64,000 bases of DNA from Sphingopyxis sp. H115 (lineage in GTDB: Bacteria; Pseudomonadota; Alphaproteobacteria; Sphingomonadales; Sphingomonadaceae). The notes beneath the pieces were generated by a model that did no database searches, was not told where the DNA came from, and saw only the letters and a program-made list of their open reading frames with translations. Location: assembly GCF_001468465.1 (NCBI RefSeq), contig NZ_LNSA01000022.1, positions 1 through 64,000 of the forward strand. Reading direction: 5' to 3'. Position numbers and translations under genes: made by a program. The stretch's first letter is position 1; every line of letters begins with the position of its first letter. Positions 40,479 to 49,252 of the stretch are shown piece by piece.

Positions 40479-42164
40479 ATGACGCTTCCCGCTCAAATCC
40501 GCCCTTCCGTCGGCGAGCAGCTTATCACTAAGGTGTCGCGCCTCTTCAACGGGACGATCACCGACGTTCTCAACGAGCTGTTCCAGAATGCCCGCCGTGC
40601 CGGTGCGCAGCGAATCGCCGTCGATCTCGGCGAGCATGAAGGCAATCCAGCCCTCTTTATTGCAGACGACGGCACCGGCATCGATGATCCCGCCGCCTTC
40701 GTGACGCTGGGCCGCTCTGACTGGAGCGACCAGATCGCACGGCGGGAAGACCCTGCCGGAATGGGTGTGTTCAGCCTCGCCGGCAAGCGCGTTACTGTGC
40801 GATCCTTCTCGAGAGCCGCCAATGCCGGATGGACGGTCACGTTTCCCAAGGACGGTTGGCAGGGCGAAAATCCCCTAACGGTCGAAGCCTACGAGGTCCG
40901 CAAAGGCACACAGCTCGTCATTGCCATGCCCGCCGAATGGTTGCCCAATCTCCAATCGCGGGTCGAAGCAGCGGCGAAGCATTTCCCGTTGCCCGTCGAA
41001 TTTCAGGGCGCAGTCTTGCCGCGCGAGGATTTCCTCAAGGGCGCCTGCCGGATCGAAGAGTGGCATGGCTGCCGGATCGGAATCTTCAGCGATTCCTATG
41101 ACATCGCGAGCGATCCGCGCATCAATTTTCATGGCATCAAGGTTCCCTGCCGCATGCCCGCCATCGGGGAAATCGACGCACGGCGGAAATGGACGGTCCG
41201 GATCGACATCGTCGACGCGCCCTCGCTCCAGCTCGTTTTGCCCGCGCGCAAGGAGATGGTCGAGAATGCCGCACTCGCCGATCTGCGGGTTGAAGTGCAG
41301 GCGGCCATTTTCCGGACCATCGCGCTCAAAGGCCAACATCGCCTGTCGTTCAAGGACTGGAAGCGCGCTACCGAGCTCGGCGTTGGCCTTCCCGAAGCCA
41401 GCCCGTGGCTCTGTGCATGGCGCCCGCGAACCGCGGACGGCAATGCCTACGTCGAGGACGAGCGCGTCGAAGCTGTCCCAATGATCCTGATCCCCAGGCA
41501 CGAGGCCGATATCGAACAATGCGCGGCGAAGGTGTTGACCGAGGAGAAGCTCGGCTTCCGACCTGTCTTCGCTGAAGACAAATTTGCCGGCTATCGATGG
41601 TATGATGTGCTTCCGCGCGTCCCCCGCCTGTCCTTTGCGGTCGAACGGGAGGGCGAACTGTTCCACTATGCCGACGACGACCAGATGCTCGATCATGTTG
41701 AATCGGGCTGGGTGACTGCGATCACCCTTAATGTTCCGATAGTTCGCTGCGCCGGGCTCGATGAACCCGCCGCCACGCTTCGCCTTCCCGTCGATATGCT
41801 CGTCTGCGCGAACGCGAGCAGCCATATCGGCGAAGCACATGTTTTTGTCCGGGAGGGCGCAATCGTCACGCCGCAGGCGCTCGCGCAGCTGATCGAGGAT
41901 GCGGTCTTCACTTATGACGAGGATTGCGATAGCGACAGCTGGGGCAGGCAGCATGACGATTTCATCCGCGATGCGCGTAACCTGGCGAACAAGCTCCTCC
42001 TCGGAAAGGACGAGGCGCTTCTGGAACAGATCCGATCGGCCTTCCGCGACGATGTCCAATGGCTGATCCCCGAGGGTCGAACACTCACCCTCAAGGCCGA
42101 TGTCGCCAAGGTTCTAATCGATCTGGCAGTCGCTGATCCTGAAACCGAGCCCACCGCTGCATAG
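40479..42164 (+). CDS. GHKL (Hsp90-like) ATPase, 561 aa
   Basis: The N-terminal ATP-binding fold of the histidine-kinase/Hsp90/MutL group shows the N-box LNELFQNARRAGA (N37), the G1 box ADDGTGIDD (63-70) and the G2 box GMGVFSLAGK (94-103). The rest matches no transducer domain I can name. Such stand-alone GHKL proteins are frequent in mobile-element and defence gene clusters. The start at 40479 has GGAG eight bases upstream and gives MTLPAQIRPSVGEQLITK, the usual N-terminus. ATP binding is confident; the role is unknown. Confidence 0.8.
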   Translation: MTLPAQIRPSVGEQLITKVSRLFNGTITDVLNELFQNARRAGAQRIAVDLGEHEGNPALFIADDGTGIDDPAAFVTLGRSDWSDQIARREDPAGMGVFSLAGKRVTVRSFSRAANAGWTVTFPKDGWQGENPLTVEAYEVRKGTQLVIAMPAEWLPNLQSRVEAAAKHFPLPVEFQGAVLPREDFLKGACRIEEWHGCRIGIFSDSYDIASDPRINFHGIKVPCRMPAIGEIDARRKWTVRIDIVDAPSLQLVLPARKEMVENAALADLRVEVQAAIFRTIALKGQHRLSFKDWKRATELGVGLPEASPWLCAWRPRTADGNAYVEDERVEAVPMILIPRHEADIEQCAAKVLTEEKLGFRPVFAEDKFAGYRWYDVLPRVPRLSFAVEREGELFHYADDDQMLDHVESGWVTAITLNVPIVRCAGLDEPAATLRLPVDMLVCANASSHIGEAHVFVREGAIVTPQALAQLIEDAVFTYDEDCDSDSWGRQHDDFIRDARNLANKLLLGKDEALLEQIRSAFRDDVQWLIPEGRTLTLKADVAKVLIDLAVADPETEPTAA

Positions 42165-42233
42165 CATTCGGACCATGACAGGCTGGCGACCTTGCGTCCG
42201 CTTCTACCCTTACCCCCACAGCCGGAGTGATCC

Positions 42234-42422
42234 ATGACCGCCCTGTCACCCCTTCGGACGCGGCTCGCCTCGTTCGACCACGCCTATGCCGTTGCGATTC
42301 AGCTCCGCGGCGCGACCGGTCGTGGTCAATTCATCGTGTGCACCGGCAAGCCGATTCAGCCATTTCGTGTCTCTCCGACATTGCCGCCGCTAGGTGAACA
42401 TCTGCTGGTCTGGGTAGCCTGA
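42234..42422 (+). CDS. Small protein of unknown function, 62 aa, last gene of the element
   Basis: Reads MTALSPLRTRLASFDHAYAV and onward, ending LGEHLLVWVA. The ribosome site GGAG lies eight bases before the ATG (CCGGAGTGATCCATG), the same style as the other element genes. No domain recognised. Confidence 0.5.
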   Translation: MTALSPLRTRLASFDHAYAVAIQLRGATGRGQFIVCTGKPIQPFRVSPTLPPLGEHLLVWVA

Positions 42423-42434
42423 AGCCGACATTCC

Positions 42435-42449
42435 CTGGGCACACATTTG
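42435..42449 (+). repeat. Candidate right attachment-site remnant
   Basis: CTGGGCACACATTTG resembles the tRNA-Leu 3' end and adjoining bases CTGGGCACCATCTG (23078-23091): eight identical bases, then a match with one inserted and one changed base. It lies 13 bp after the last element gene. The short match makes it tentative. Confidence 0.3.
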
Positions 42450-42492
42450 GTGTAGGTGCCATTTATGTCGGGTCAACGACGTCACAAGAGGC

Positions 42493-42915
42493 ATGTCGGT
42501 CCGTCAGATTCCTAAGCCAAGCGTCGAGACGTCGAGCTTCGATGGAATTTGGTCGGGAATGCGCCTTATTCTGTTGAAAAACTATCCACACGGCTTTGGG
42601 CGCCTCGACACAAGTAAAAATATTAGCACATTTCTAATTGCTACATAACTTTGGATCGCCAATTGGGTTCTTATTATATGTTTATTACGGAAGAGGCATG
42701 GATGAGGTGCGTCGTCCGAGTTTTTCAACAGAATACGCCTAATCGCGGTCATTCGAGAAATCAGCGGGCCTGCCCATAAGCTGTCGTTCGTTTACCCCCG
42801 CGAGGATGGCAGCTACGCGCCTGATGCCGGTCGTTTATCCGATTTGGACCATCGCTTTAAAGCTGCCATGACGACCGGCCAGCTAGGTCTGCCGAGTGAC
42901 AAGTTGAGTTGGTAG
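42493..42915 (+). pseudogene. Short reading frame interrupted by the MITE-like insertion
   Basis: Reading from ATG 42493 to the insertion, and resuming after the right target duplicate, gives one open frame of 82 codons: MSVRQIPKPSVETSSFDGIW, then SGMRLIAVIREISG and on to LPSDKLSW and a stop at 42913-42915. The join falls inside a CTA codon (CT from the left copy, A from 42741) with no frame change. No family recognised. The last 33 bases overlap the 3' end of the convergent lacI gene, which is a reason for caution. Confidence 0.45.
42562..42740. mobile_element. MITE-like element, 169 bp, with 17-bp inverted repeats and 5-bp target duplication
   Basis: TATTCTGTTGAAAAACT (42567-42583) and its exact complement (42719-42735) bound a 169-bp AT-rich segment with no ORF. 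CGCCT directly flanks both ends (42562-42566 and 42736-42740), as expected of a transposase-generated target duplication. The ends resemble those of common insertion sequences that finish in TTTTTCAACAGAAT, so a full-length IS elsewhere in the genome probably mobilised it. Confidence 0.85.
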
Positions 42916-43920
42916 CATTGCGGATCGGGGCCTGCTACCGTCCAGCGCTTGCATCAGTTTCTCCACCAGTAACGCGCCTGCGACTCCGGTCTGCTGGGCG
43001 ATGGTCGTGATCGACGGAGTAAAATGCGCCGCGGGCGGAATGTCGTTGTAGCCGACGAGCGAATAGTCGCGCGGGGTCAAATGCCCCTCTTTGCTGAAAG
43101 CGCCGATAACCGCCATCGCTGCGGTATCGGAAAAGGCGAAGACTGCGTCGGGGCGGACGGTACAGGTTTTCAGATAGGCGTTGGCCTGGTCGTGAATCGC
43201 GGAAAAAGCCATGGACTCGATCGACAGAACATCGATCTCGACATCCGAATTTTTGCGGGCTGCTTCCTGCAGCCCTTCAAAGCGCAGGCGGATTTCCTCG
43301 TGCTGGCGGCTTCCGACGAACAGCCAGCGGCGGCGATCATGCAAAAGGAAGCGTTCACCGGCCAGGCGTCCTCCAAGGCTGTTATCGCTTCCGACCGCGC
43401 AGTAGGCGCTCGCTTCATTGACCGCTCCCCAGACCACCATGGGAATATCCTTGCGGGCGACCTTTTGCAGCAGCGCGTCGCGCGCGCCTTGGCCGAGCAC
43501 GATGAAGCCGTCGGCACCGCGCGACTGGTAAAGATCGACAAAGCCGTCGATCGTGTCCAGCCCCGACGGCGATAGCAGCAGGTCGAGATCGCGGACCGAC
43601 AGGGCCTCGGAAATCCCGGCGAGCAACTCGAAAATGAAAGGGTCGCCGATCGCGCCTTGCCGATGCGATCCGAAGTCGAGCACGACCGCGATCGCATTGG
43701 CGCGTTCGCGCCGCAATTTCTGGGCATGACGGTTGAGCGCATATCCTTGCTCGCGTGCGACCGCCAGCACACGCTCGCGTGTATCCGCGCTGACCAGCGG
43801 GCTTCCGCTCAACACCCGTGACACCGTCGGCTTTGAAACTTTTGCAATGCGCGCGACGTCGTCCATCGTCGGCCGGGTTGTGCGCGGCATCGTGGTCGTA
43901 TCGCTGCTTTTTTGCGCCAT
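42883..43920 (-). CDS. LacI-family regulator of the glycoside locus
   Basis: 345 aa from ATG 43920. The HTH is MDDVARIAKVSKPTVSRVLSGSPLVSADTRERVLAVAREQGY, with the family hinge helix NRHAQKLRRERANAIAVV. A periplasmic-binding-protein-like sensor domain follows, with ADGFIVLGQG, RPDAVFAFSDTAAMAVI and SLVGYNDIPPAAHFTPSITTI. It is divergent from the TonB-dependent receptor gene and very likely represses it through the palindrome at 43988-44001 until a sugar ligand binds. The start is uncertain (ATG 43890 is also possible); neither has a good ribosome site. Confidence 0.93.
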   Translation of the reverse strand: MAQKSSDTTTMPRTTRPTMDDVARIAKVSKPTVSRVLSGSPLVSADTRERVLAVAREQGYALNRHAQKLRRERANAIAVVLDFGSHRQGAIGDPFIFELLAGISEALSVRDLDLLLSPSGLDTIDGFVDLYQSRGADGFIVLGQGARDALLQKVARKDIPMVVWGAVNEASAYCAVGSDNSLGGRLAGERFLLHDRRRWLFVGSRQHEEIRLRFEGLQEAARKNSDVEIDVLSIESMAFSAIHDQANAYLKTCTVRPDAVFAFSDTAAMAVIGAFSKEGHLTPRDYSLVGYNDIPPAAHFTPSITTIAQQTGVAGALLVEKLMQALDGSRPRSAMLPTQLVTRQT

Positions 43921-43987
43921 TCTGCGTTCATATGGCAGCTGCAGGCCCTGCGCAATCGCCAATAGTCGCCATTATGAAACTTTGTAT

Positions 43988-44001
43988 TGAAATGCATTTC
44001 A
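43988..44001. promoter_or_regulatory. LacI-type operator, perfect 14-bp palindrome
   Basis: TGAAATGCATTTCA is perfectly symmetrical around a central GC, the geometry of LacI-family operators. It lies between the divergent lacI and TonB-receptor genes, 59 bp before the receptor ATG. A partial second half-site (TATGAAAC, 43973-43980) is nearby. Confidence 0.8.
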
Positions 44002-44059
44002 TAAAAACCTATCAAATTGCGCGAACGGGCGATATGGTCCGTCATGGGGAGGATGATCG

Positions 44060-46549
44060 ATGGCAATCTCGCGCAAATTTTTGACGTCGCTTTGCTGGGG
44101 CGTGGCACCGTTGGCACTCGCTGCCAATCCGTCGTCGGCCGCAGCGCAGGATGCGCCGCAAGCTGACTCGGCGGGCGGCGGGCTTGAAGAGATCATTGTT
44201 ACCGCTCGCCGCTTCGAGGAGCGCGCGCAGCAGGTGCCGATCGCGATCACCGCGTTCAGTCAGGACGGCTTGCGCGAGAAGGGGGTCAACACCGGCACCG
44301 ACCTTCAGAACTATACGCCGTCACTGTCGGTGCTCGGTGATGTCGCTCGCAACCAGGAAACCTATTCGATCCGCGGCATGGGGGGCAATGGGGGACCGGG
44401 GACCGGGAGCGGCCCGGGTGTCGTCGGCTATTTCGCCGAAGTGCCGACGAGCGTCAGCGGACCGGGCAGCTTCTACGATCTTGCTTCGCTGCAGGTGCTG
44501 AAGGGACCGCAGGGGACGTTGTTCGGCCGCAACACGACGGGCGGCGCGGTGCTGCTCGAACCAGCGCGCCCGAAGATGGGCGTGGTCGAAGGCTATGCTG
44601 ATTTGACGCTTGGCAATTATAATCGCCGCAGCGGGCAGGGCGCGCTCAACATTCCGCTGGTCGATGACGTGCTGGCGATTCGCGTCGCCGGGCAGTTCGA
44701 CAAGCGCGATGGCTATGTCCGCGATGCCGTCACGGGTTTCGACTATCTCAACCGCAACAACTACAGCCTGCGCTTCGGGCTGCAGTTCAACCCGACCGAC
44801 ACGATCCGCAGCTATACTGCGGTCAGCTATGTCGATGTGAAGGAGCATGGCGGCGGCAGCATCCTGCTCGCGGTCAATCCGGCACGTCCCTACGCGGCCC
44901 TGCTGCAGCCCTACCTGCTGGCGCAGCAGGCGCGAGGTGTGCGCGAGACGGCGCTCAGCGTCCCGACCCGCGAAGTCGCGAAGGCTTTTCTTGCGCTCAA
45001 CAATACGGAGTTCGATCTTTCGGACACGCTCACACTGAAGAATATCTTCAGCTATGCCCGCACCCGCTCGACGAGCGCGACCGATCGCGATTCGACGCCG
45101 TTGCCGATCGCCGATCTGCTCGGCGCCTACCCCGGCAGCTATAACAACAATCTCCGCACGATTACCGAAGAGCTCCAACTGCGTTACGACGATGGCACCT
45201 TGCGCATCCAGGCCGGCGGCTTTTTCCTCGACCAGAAGACACCGTCGCCGCTGACCTTCCAGACCGTCAACCCGATGCAGCAACTCGGCCTGCTCGGCGG
45301 CGGACCGCTGATCCTGCCGCCCGCGCTGCAGGCCGCGCTCGGCTTGCCGACGCCGCTCGCGCCGGCGCTCAGCCTGCAACCCACCGCGCATGTCGACGGG
45401 CGGAGCAAGGCGGTCTATGCGCAGATGCAATATAAGCTGACCCCCGATCTTACCGCCACGGCCGGCTTTCGCTGGACTTGGGATCGTTTCGGCGGCGACA
45501 TCCAAGCCTATCAGGATCCGCAAAGCTATCAGATATTCAACCAGCTTGCCACGCTCGGGGTGATCACTCCGGCGCAAGCGGCGCAGGTGGTCGGCCTGAA
45601 TGCCAATCTTTGCGTATACGACGCGTTCAAGGCGGTGGCGGCGGGCGGCTTCCCGACGCTCTATTATCCGAACTGCACAACACCGACGTTCAAGGGCAAG
45701 AGCGACGGGCCGACCTGGCAGCTCGGTCTCGACTGGCAGGCAAACCCCGATACATTGCTTTATGCCGTGTCGCGGCGCGGCTACAAGTCGGGTGCCAGCA
45801 ACCCGATCGTATCGCTGTTCCTCGGCGAGGAGCATCCGCTGTTCGCGGTCCGCCCCGAGCAGGTGACCGATCTCGAACTCGGCGTGAAGAAGGATTGGAA
45901 CCTCGGCGGCGACGCGCGGGCGCGCACGAACATATCCGCCTTCTATACCTGGTACAACGACATCCAGGTGATCCAGCGCGCATCGATCGCGGGCTCCGAC
46001 ATATTGACCAACGCCAAGAAGGCGCGGGTCATGGGGCTCGAGTTCGAAGGACAGCTCGTGCCGGTGCGCGGTCTGACATTCAGCGCGGTCTATTCCTACA
46101 ATTCGGCAAAATATCTCGAATATGACTCGATCGCGATCCCGGCGATCCCACAGGCGTTGACCGCGGCGCAGCCGAGCCGCGACCTGTCGGGTACCCCCTT
46201 CTCCTTCGTGCCGAAGCACAAGTTCAGTCTCAACGGACGGATCGACCTGCCGTCGGTCGAGGGCGTGGGCGAAATGGCGTTCAACGCCAACTGGACCTAC
46301 CAGTCGAGCCAGCGGGTGACCCCGGAGGCACAGCCTTTCGACACGATCGCGGGCTATGGCCTCGTCAACCTGCGCTTCGAGTGGAACAACATGTTCGGTG
46401 CGCCCATCGACGCCGCGATCTATGGCACCAACATCTTCGACAAGGAATATCGCGTCACCGCGAACCCGGGCTATAATAATTCGGGTTTCATCAACTCGAT
46501 CTACGGAGAGCCGGCGCAATATGGCGTGCAGCTTCGCTATCGTTTCTGA
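44060..46549 (+). CDS. TonB-dependent receptor, 829 aa
   Basis: Outer-membrane active transporter. Signal peptide 1-29 (ending SSAAAQ), TonB box EEIIVTARR (about 43-51), plug domain (VPIAITAFSQDGLREKGV, SIRGMG, LQVLKGPQGTLFGRNTTGGAV) and a 22-strand-type barrel ending in YGVQLRYRF with the terminal aromatic. The start is fixed by GGAGGA six bases before the ATG. First gene of the eleven-gene operon; it should bring an oligosaccharide or glycoconjugate into the periplasm. The nearby LacI operator implies sugar induction. Confidence 0.95.
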   Translation: MAISRKFLTSLCWGVAPLALAANPSSAAAQDAPQADSAGGGLEEIIVTARRFEERAQQVPIAITAFSQDGLREKGVNTGTDLQNYTPSLSVLGDVARNQETYSIRGMGGNGGPGTGSGPGVVGYFAEVPTSVSGPGSFYDLASLQVLKGPQGTLFGRNTTGGAVLLEPARPKMGVVEGYADLTLGNYNRRSGQGALNIPLVDDVLAIRVAGQFDKRDGYVRDAVTGFDYLNRNNYSLRFGLQFNPTDTIRSYTAVSYVDVKEHGGGSILLAVNPARPYAALLQPYLLAQQARGVRETALSVPTREVAKAFLALNNTEFDLSDTLTLKNIFSYARTRSTSATDRDSTPLPIADLLGAYPGSYNNNLRTITEELQLRYDDGTLRIQAGGFFLDQKTPSPLTFQTVNPMQQLGLLGGGPLILPPALQAALGLPTPLAPALSLQPTAHVDGRSKAVYAQMQYKLTPDLTATAGFRWTWDRFGGDIQAYQDPQSYQIFNQLATLGVITPAQAAQVVGLNANLCVYDAFKAVAAGGFPTLYYPNCTTPTFKGKSDGPTWQLGLDWQANPDTLLYAVSRRGYKSGASNPIVSLFLGEEHPLFAVRPEQVTDLELGVKKDWNLGGDARARTNISAFYTWYNDIQVIQRASIAGSDILTNAKKARVMGLEFEGQLVPVRGLTFSAVYSYNSAKYLEYDSIAIPAIPQALTAAQPSRDLSGTPFSFVPKHKFSLNGRIDLPSVEGVGEMAFNANWTYQSSQRVTPEAQPFDTIAGYGLVNLRFEWNNMFGAPIDAAIYGTNIFDKEYRVTANPGYNNSGFINSIYGEPAQYGVQLRYRF

Positions 46550-46559
46550 GCGCACGGCG

Positions 46560-47927
46560 ATGACGCGATCTGCTTTCCCCTTCTTCCTAGCGCTGGCGAT
46601 CGGCCTTTCGGGGCCGGCGCAGGCTGGGCAGGCAGTCGCCTCCGCCTCTGCGCCGGGCGTCTTCGTTCCCGACGCCGCGCAGGCGGCGCTTGTCGCCAAG
46701 GCGCGCCGCGCGGGGGCGACCGACATCACGACGCGTCCGGCTCCGGACGGCGGGATGATTGTGAACGGCAAGCTCGACGGGCGTATCTTCGTGCTCGCCA
46801 TTCCGGCGAACTGGAACCGCGAGGTCGTGCTGATCGGGCAGGGGTATGCGACACCCGATTCGACCCCGAAGGTGCCCGAAGATCCGACCGCGCCGTCCGA
46901 AAGCGGCGGCGTCCTGCGGCATATTTATGGCGAGGGCCTCGCGGTCGGCGTCGCGGCGTTCGACAAATCGGGAATTGCGACCAAAAGCGGCGCCAAGAAC
47001 GCGATGCGGTTACACGCGCTGACAACGCGGCTCGGTGCGAAGCGGCATTATGCCGTCGGCGGATCGATGGGCGGCAGCATCGTTCTGGCGCTGATAGAGC
47101 TCTATCCGAAGGCGTTCGCGGGCGCGGTATCGATGTGCGGCGTGACCGAGGGCTGGCGGCCGCTCGTCCAGCAACTCGCCGACACGCGCGGCGCTTATGA
47201 TCTTCTGACCGAAGGAACGCCCTATGCGCTTCCCGGTGCGCATGATCTGACGCGTTCGGGATTGCCGACTGAGCCGCCTGCGGGCGACCCGAACTCCGGG
47301 GATGCCTTTCGCGCGCAGCAGAAGATGCGCATCCTGATGCCGATCTTCGCGCTGTTCCAGGCGGCCAAGGCGAGGCCTGACGGGCGCGAGGCGCGGATCA
47401 TTCGGCAGGTCGCGGCAGTGGGCGGCTTCGCGCCCGACCCGGCGGCGATCGGCGCGCCCGTTTATGCGGCGGTTCTCGGTATGGACGATATCGTCGCGAC
47501 GATGGGCGGTTTGCCGATCGGCAACGGCTCAAAGACCTATGCGCCCCCGGAAATGAGCGCGGAGGAGACAGCCGATTTCAATCGGCGCATGCAGCGTTAC
47601 AACGCCGCTCCGCACGCCATTGCCTATGCGCGGCAATGGCACGAACCAACCGGAAAATTTCGCGTTCCGCTGGTCACCGTGCACCAGACGATCGACTCGC
47701 TGGTACCCTTTTCCCAGTCGGAAGGATTGGGGCGGATCGTCGCTGCGGCAGGTAATGGCGCACGAATAGCGCAATATGCCGTGCCGCCTACGAAGATGCC
47801 GCTGCCCGGGGGCTTCGACGGCTATACCCACTGTGGCTTTTCACCCAAGCAGAACGCCGATGCCTTCGATGCGATGCGCGCATGGGTACGCACCGGCCGC
47901 CGTCCGGGACCGGAGGCGGTAAAGTGA
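46560..47927 (+). CDS. Exported alpha/beta-hydrolase (esterase-like), 455 aa
   Basis: Sec signal peptide (FPFFLALAIGLSGPAQAG). Alpha/beta-hydrolase fold with the nucleophile elbow GGSMGGS (Ser169), a likely acid in VHQTIDSLVPF and the catalytic His in GYTHCGF. A paralogue of the protein at 55204-56574: both share the ANWNRE/AKWNRE, LTEGTPYALPG and AWVRTGRRP/GWVETGTRP blocks. The family is unassigned, and esterase activity is inferred from the triad. Starts ten bp after the receptor stop; overlaps the next gene by GTGA. Confidence 0.8.
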   Translation: MTRSAFPFFLALAIGLSGPAQAGQAVASASAPGVFVPDAAQAALVAKARRAGATDITTRPAPDGGMIVNGKLDGRIFVLAIPANWNREVVLIGQGYATPDSTPKVPEDPTAPSESGGVLRHIYGEGLAVGVAAFDKSGIATKSGAKNAMRLHALTTRLGAKRHYAVGGSMGGSIVLALIELYPKAFAGAVSMCGVTEGWRPLVQQLADTRGAYDLLTEGTPYALPGAHDLTRSGLPTEPPAGDPNSGDAFRAQQKMRILMPIFALFQAAKARPDGREARIIRQVAAVGGFAPDPAAIGAPVYAAVLGMDDIVATMGGLPIGNGSKTYAPPEMSAEETADFNRRMQRYNAAPHAIAYARQWHEPTGKFRVPLVTVHQTIDSLVPFSQSEGLGRIVAAAGNGARIAQYAVPPTKMPLPGGFDGYTHCGFSPKQNADAFDAMRAWVRTGRRPGPEAVK

Positions 47928-49252
47928 CCGAAGACCGGCTCGCACTCGATCGTCGGCACATGCTTGGCCTGGGCGCTGCTGCTATCGCGACGGTGGCGAG
48001 CGGCCGAGTGAGCGCGGCGTCGAAACCCGCGAAGCCATTCCTGTGGGGAGCTGCGACTGCCGGACATCAGGTTGAGGGCAACAATGTCAATGCCGACATC
48101 TGGCTGCTCGAACAAGTCGATCCGACGGTGTTTGCCGAACCGTCGGGCGACGCGTGCGACAGCCTGCACCGTTGGCGCGAGGACGTCGCGATCGTGAAGG
48201 CGCTGGGGCTCAACGCATATCGCTTCTCCGTCGAATGGTCGCGGATCGAGCCCGCACCGGGACAGTTCAGCCAGGCCTATCTCGATCATTACGCGCGCAT
48301 CGTCGATCGTTGCCGCGAACAGGGCCTCGCGCCGGTCGTCACCTTCAACCATTTCACCACGCCACGCTGGTTCGCGGCGGCGGGAGGGTGGGAGAATAGC
48401 GATGCACCCGATTTGTTCGCTCGCTATTGCGACAAGGTCGCGCGTGCGATGGCGGCGGGGATGAGCCACGCATTGACCTTCAACGAACCCAATCTGGCGC
48501 TGGGCGGGCGCTGGTCGGCGAGCCCGCCGCCGCCTGCCTTCATGGATCGCATCGCCGCCTGCGTCGCGGCGGCGGCGAAGGCGAGCGGTTCCGACCGTTT
48601 CTCGTTACTCAACACGGGCGATCCGGCGCCGATGATCCCGGGCGTCACTGCCGCGCATGTCAAGGGCCGCGAAGCGATCCGCGCGGCGCGCGGCGACCTT
48701 CCGATCGGATTGAGCCTTGCCATTCCCGACAATGTCGCGGTCGTGGAAAACAGTGCGATCGAGCGCAAGCGCGCAGACGTCTACGGTCCCTTCTTCGCGG
48801 TGATGGACAAGGATGACTTCGTCGGCGTGCAGACTTATGGCCGTGCCTATGTCGGGGCCGAACGCGACGTCGAAATCCCCGCCGACGTACCGCGCCGGCC
48901 GGGCGGCGGCGAATGGTATCCTGCAGCGGTCGGCAATGTCGTGCGCTACGCGCATGAGGCGACCGGCTTGCCGGTAATGGTGACCGAAAACGGCATCGAC
49001 GCCGCCGACGACGCGGAGCGCGAGCGCTTCATCCCGGAAGCGATCGCCTCGGTCGAGGCGGCGCGCAAGGATGGGGTGCCGGTGCTTGGCTATATTCACT
49101 GGTCGCTACTCGACAATTTCGAGTGGTTCTCGGGATACGGCCCGAAATTCGGTCTCGTGGCCGTCGATCGTCAGACCTTCAAACGCACGGTCAAGCCCAG
49201 TGCGAAGCGGCTCGGCGCGATCGCGCGCGCTGGCGGAACCGGCGCCCGTTGA
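47924..49252 (+). CDS. GH1 beta-glycosidase with Tat signal
   Basis: 442 aa from GTG 47924 (GTGA overlap). A twin-arginine signal (LDRRHMLGLGAAAIATVASG) implies export folded to the periplasm. The GH1 barrel has ATAGHQVEGNN, TFNHFTTPRWF, the acid/base E188 in TFNEPN and the nucleophile E355 in VTENGID; GYIHWSLLDNFEWFSGY is the conserved C-terminal block with the sugar-binding Trp. Retaining beta-glucosidase or related activity is expected. The protein is shorter than most GH1 enzymes. Immediately followed by a second GH1 gene. Confidence 0.93.
   Translation: MTEDRLALDRRHMLGLGAAAIATVASGRVSAASKPAKPFLWGAATAGHQVEGNNVNADIWLLEQVDPTVFAEPSGDACDSLHRWREDVAIVKALGLNAYRFSVEWSRIEPAPGQFSQAYLDHYARIVDRCREQGLAPVVTFNHFTTPRWFAAAGGWENSDAPDLFARYCDKVARAMAAGMSHALTFNEPNLALGGRWSASPPPPAFMDRIAACVAAAAKASGSDRFSLLNTGDPAPMIPGVTAAHVKGREAIRAARGDLPIGLSLAIPDNVAVVENSAIERKRADVYGPFFAVMDKDDFVGVQTYGRAYVGAERDVEIPADVPRRPGGGEWYPAAVGNVVRYAHEATGLPVMVTENGIDAADDAERERFIPEAIASVEAARKDGVPVLGYIHWSLLDNFEWFSGYGPKFGLVAVDRQTFKRTVKPSAKRLGAIARAGGTGAR

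Larger units (their letters stand above)
23088..42442 (+). mobile_element. Integrated element at tRNA-Leu (about 19.4 kb, right end tentative)
   Basis: The region begins directly at the tRNA-Leu 3' end with a P4-type integrase and HTH protein and continues as a block of plasmid/ICE-type genes (Toprim, ParB, methyltransferase-helicase, DUF932, GHKL ATPase, small unknowns), nearly all rightward. No relaxase, coupling protein, secretion or phage structural genes are seen, so it is either a remnant or not self-transmissible. The right limit is set by a degenerate tRNA-end copy near 42,435 and the return to chromosomal-type genes; a true end further right cannot be excluded. Confidence 0.75.

Noticed and set aside
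23088-42442. Prophage
   Set aside because: Integrase and HTH are present, but there are no capsid, portal, terminase, tail or lysis genes.
44321-46801. 826-codon open frame antisense to the TonB-dependent receptor
   Set aside because: Arg/Ile/Val-rich translation without motifs; exists because of third-position GC bias in the receptor gene.
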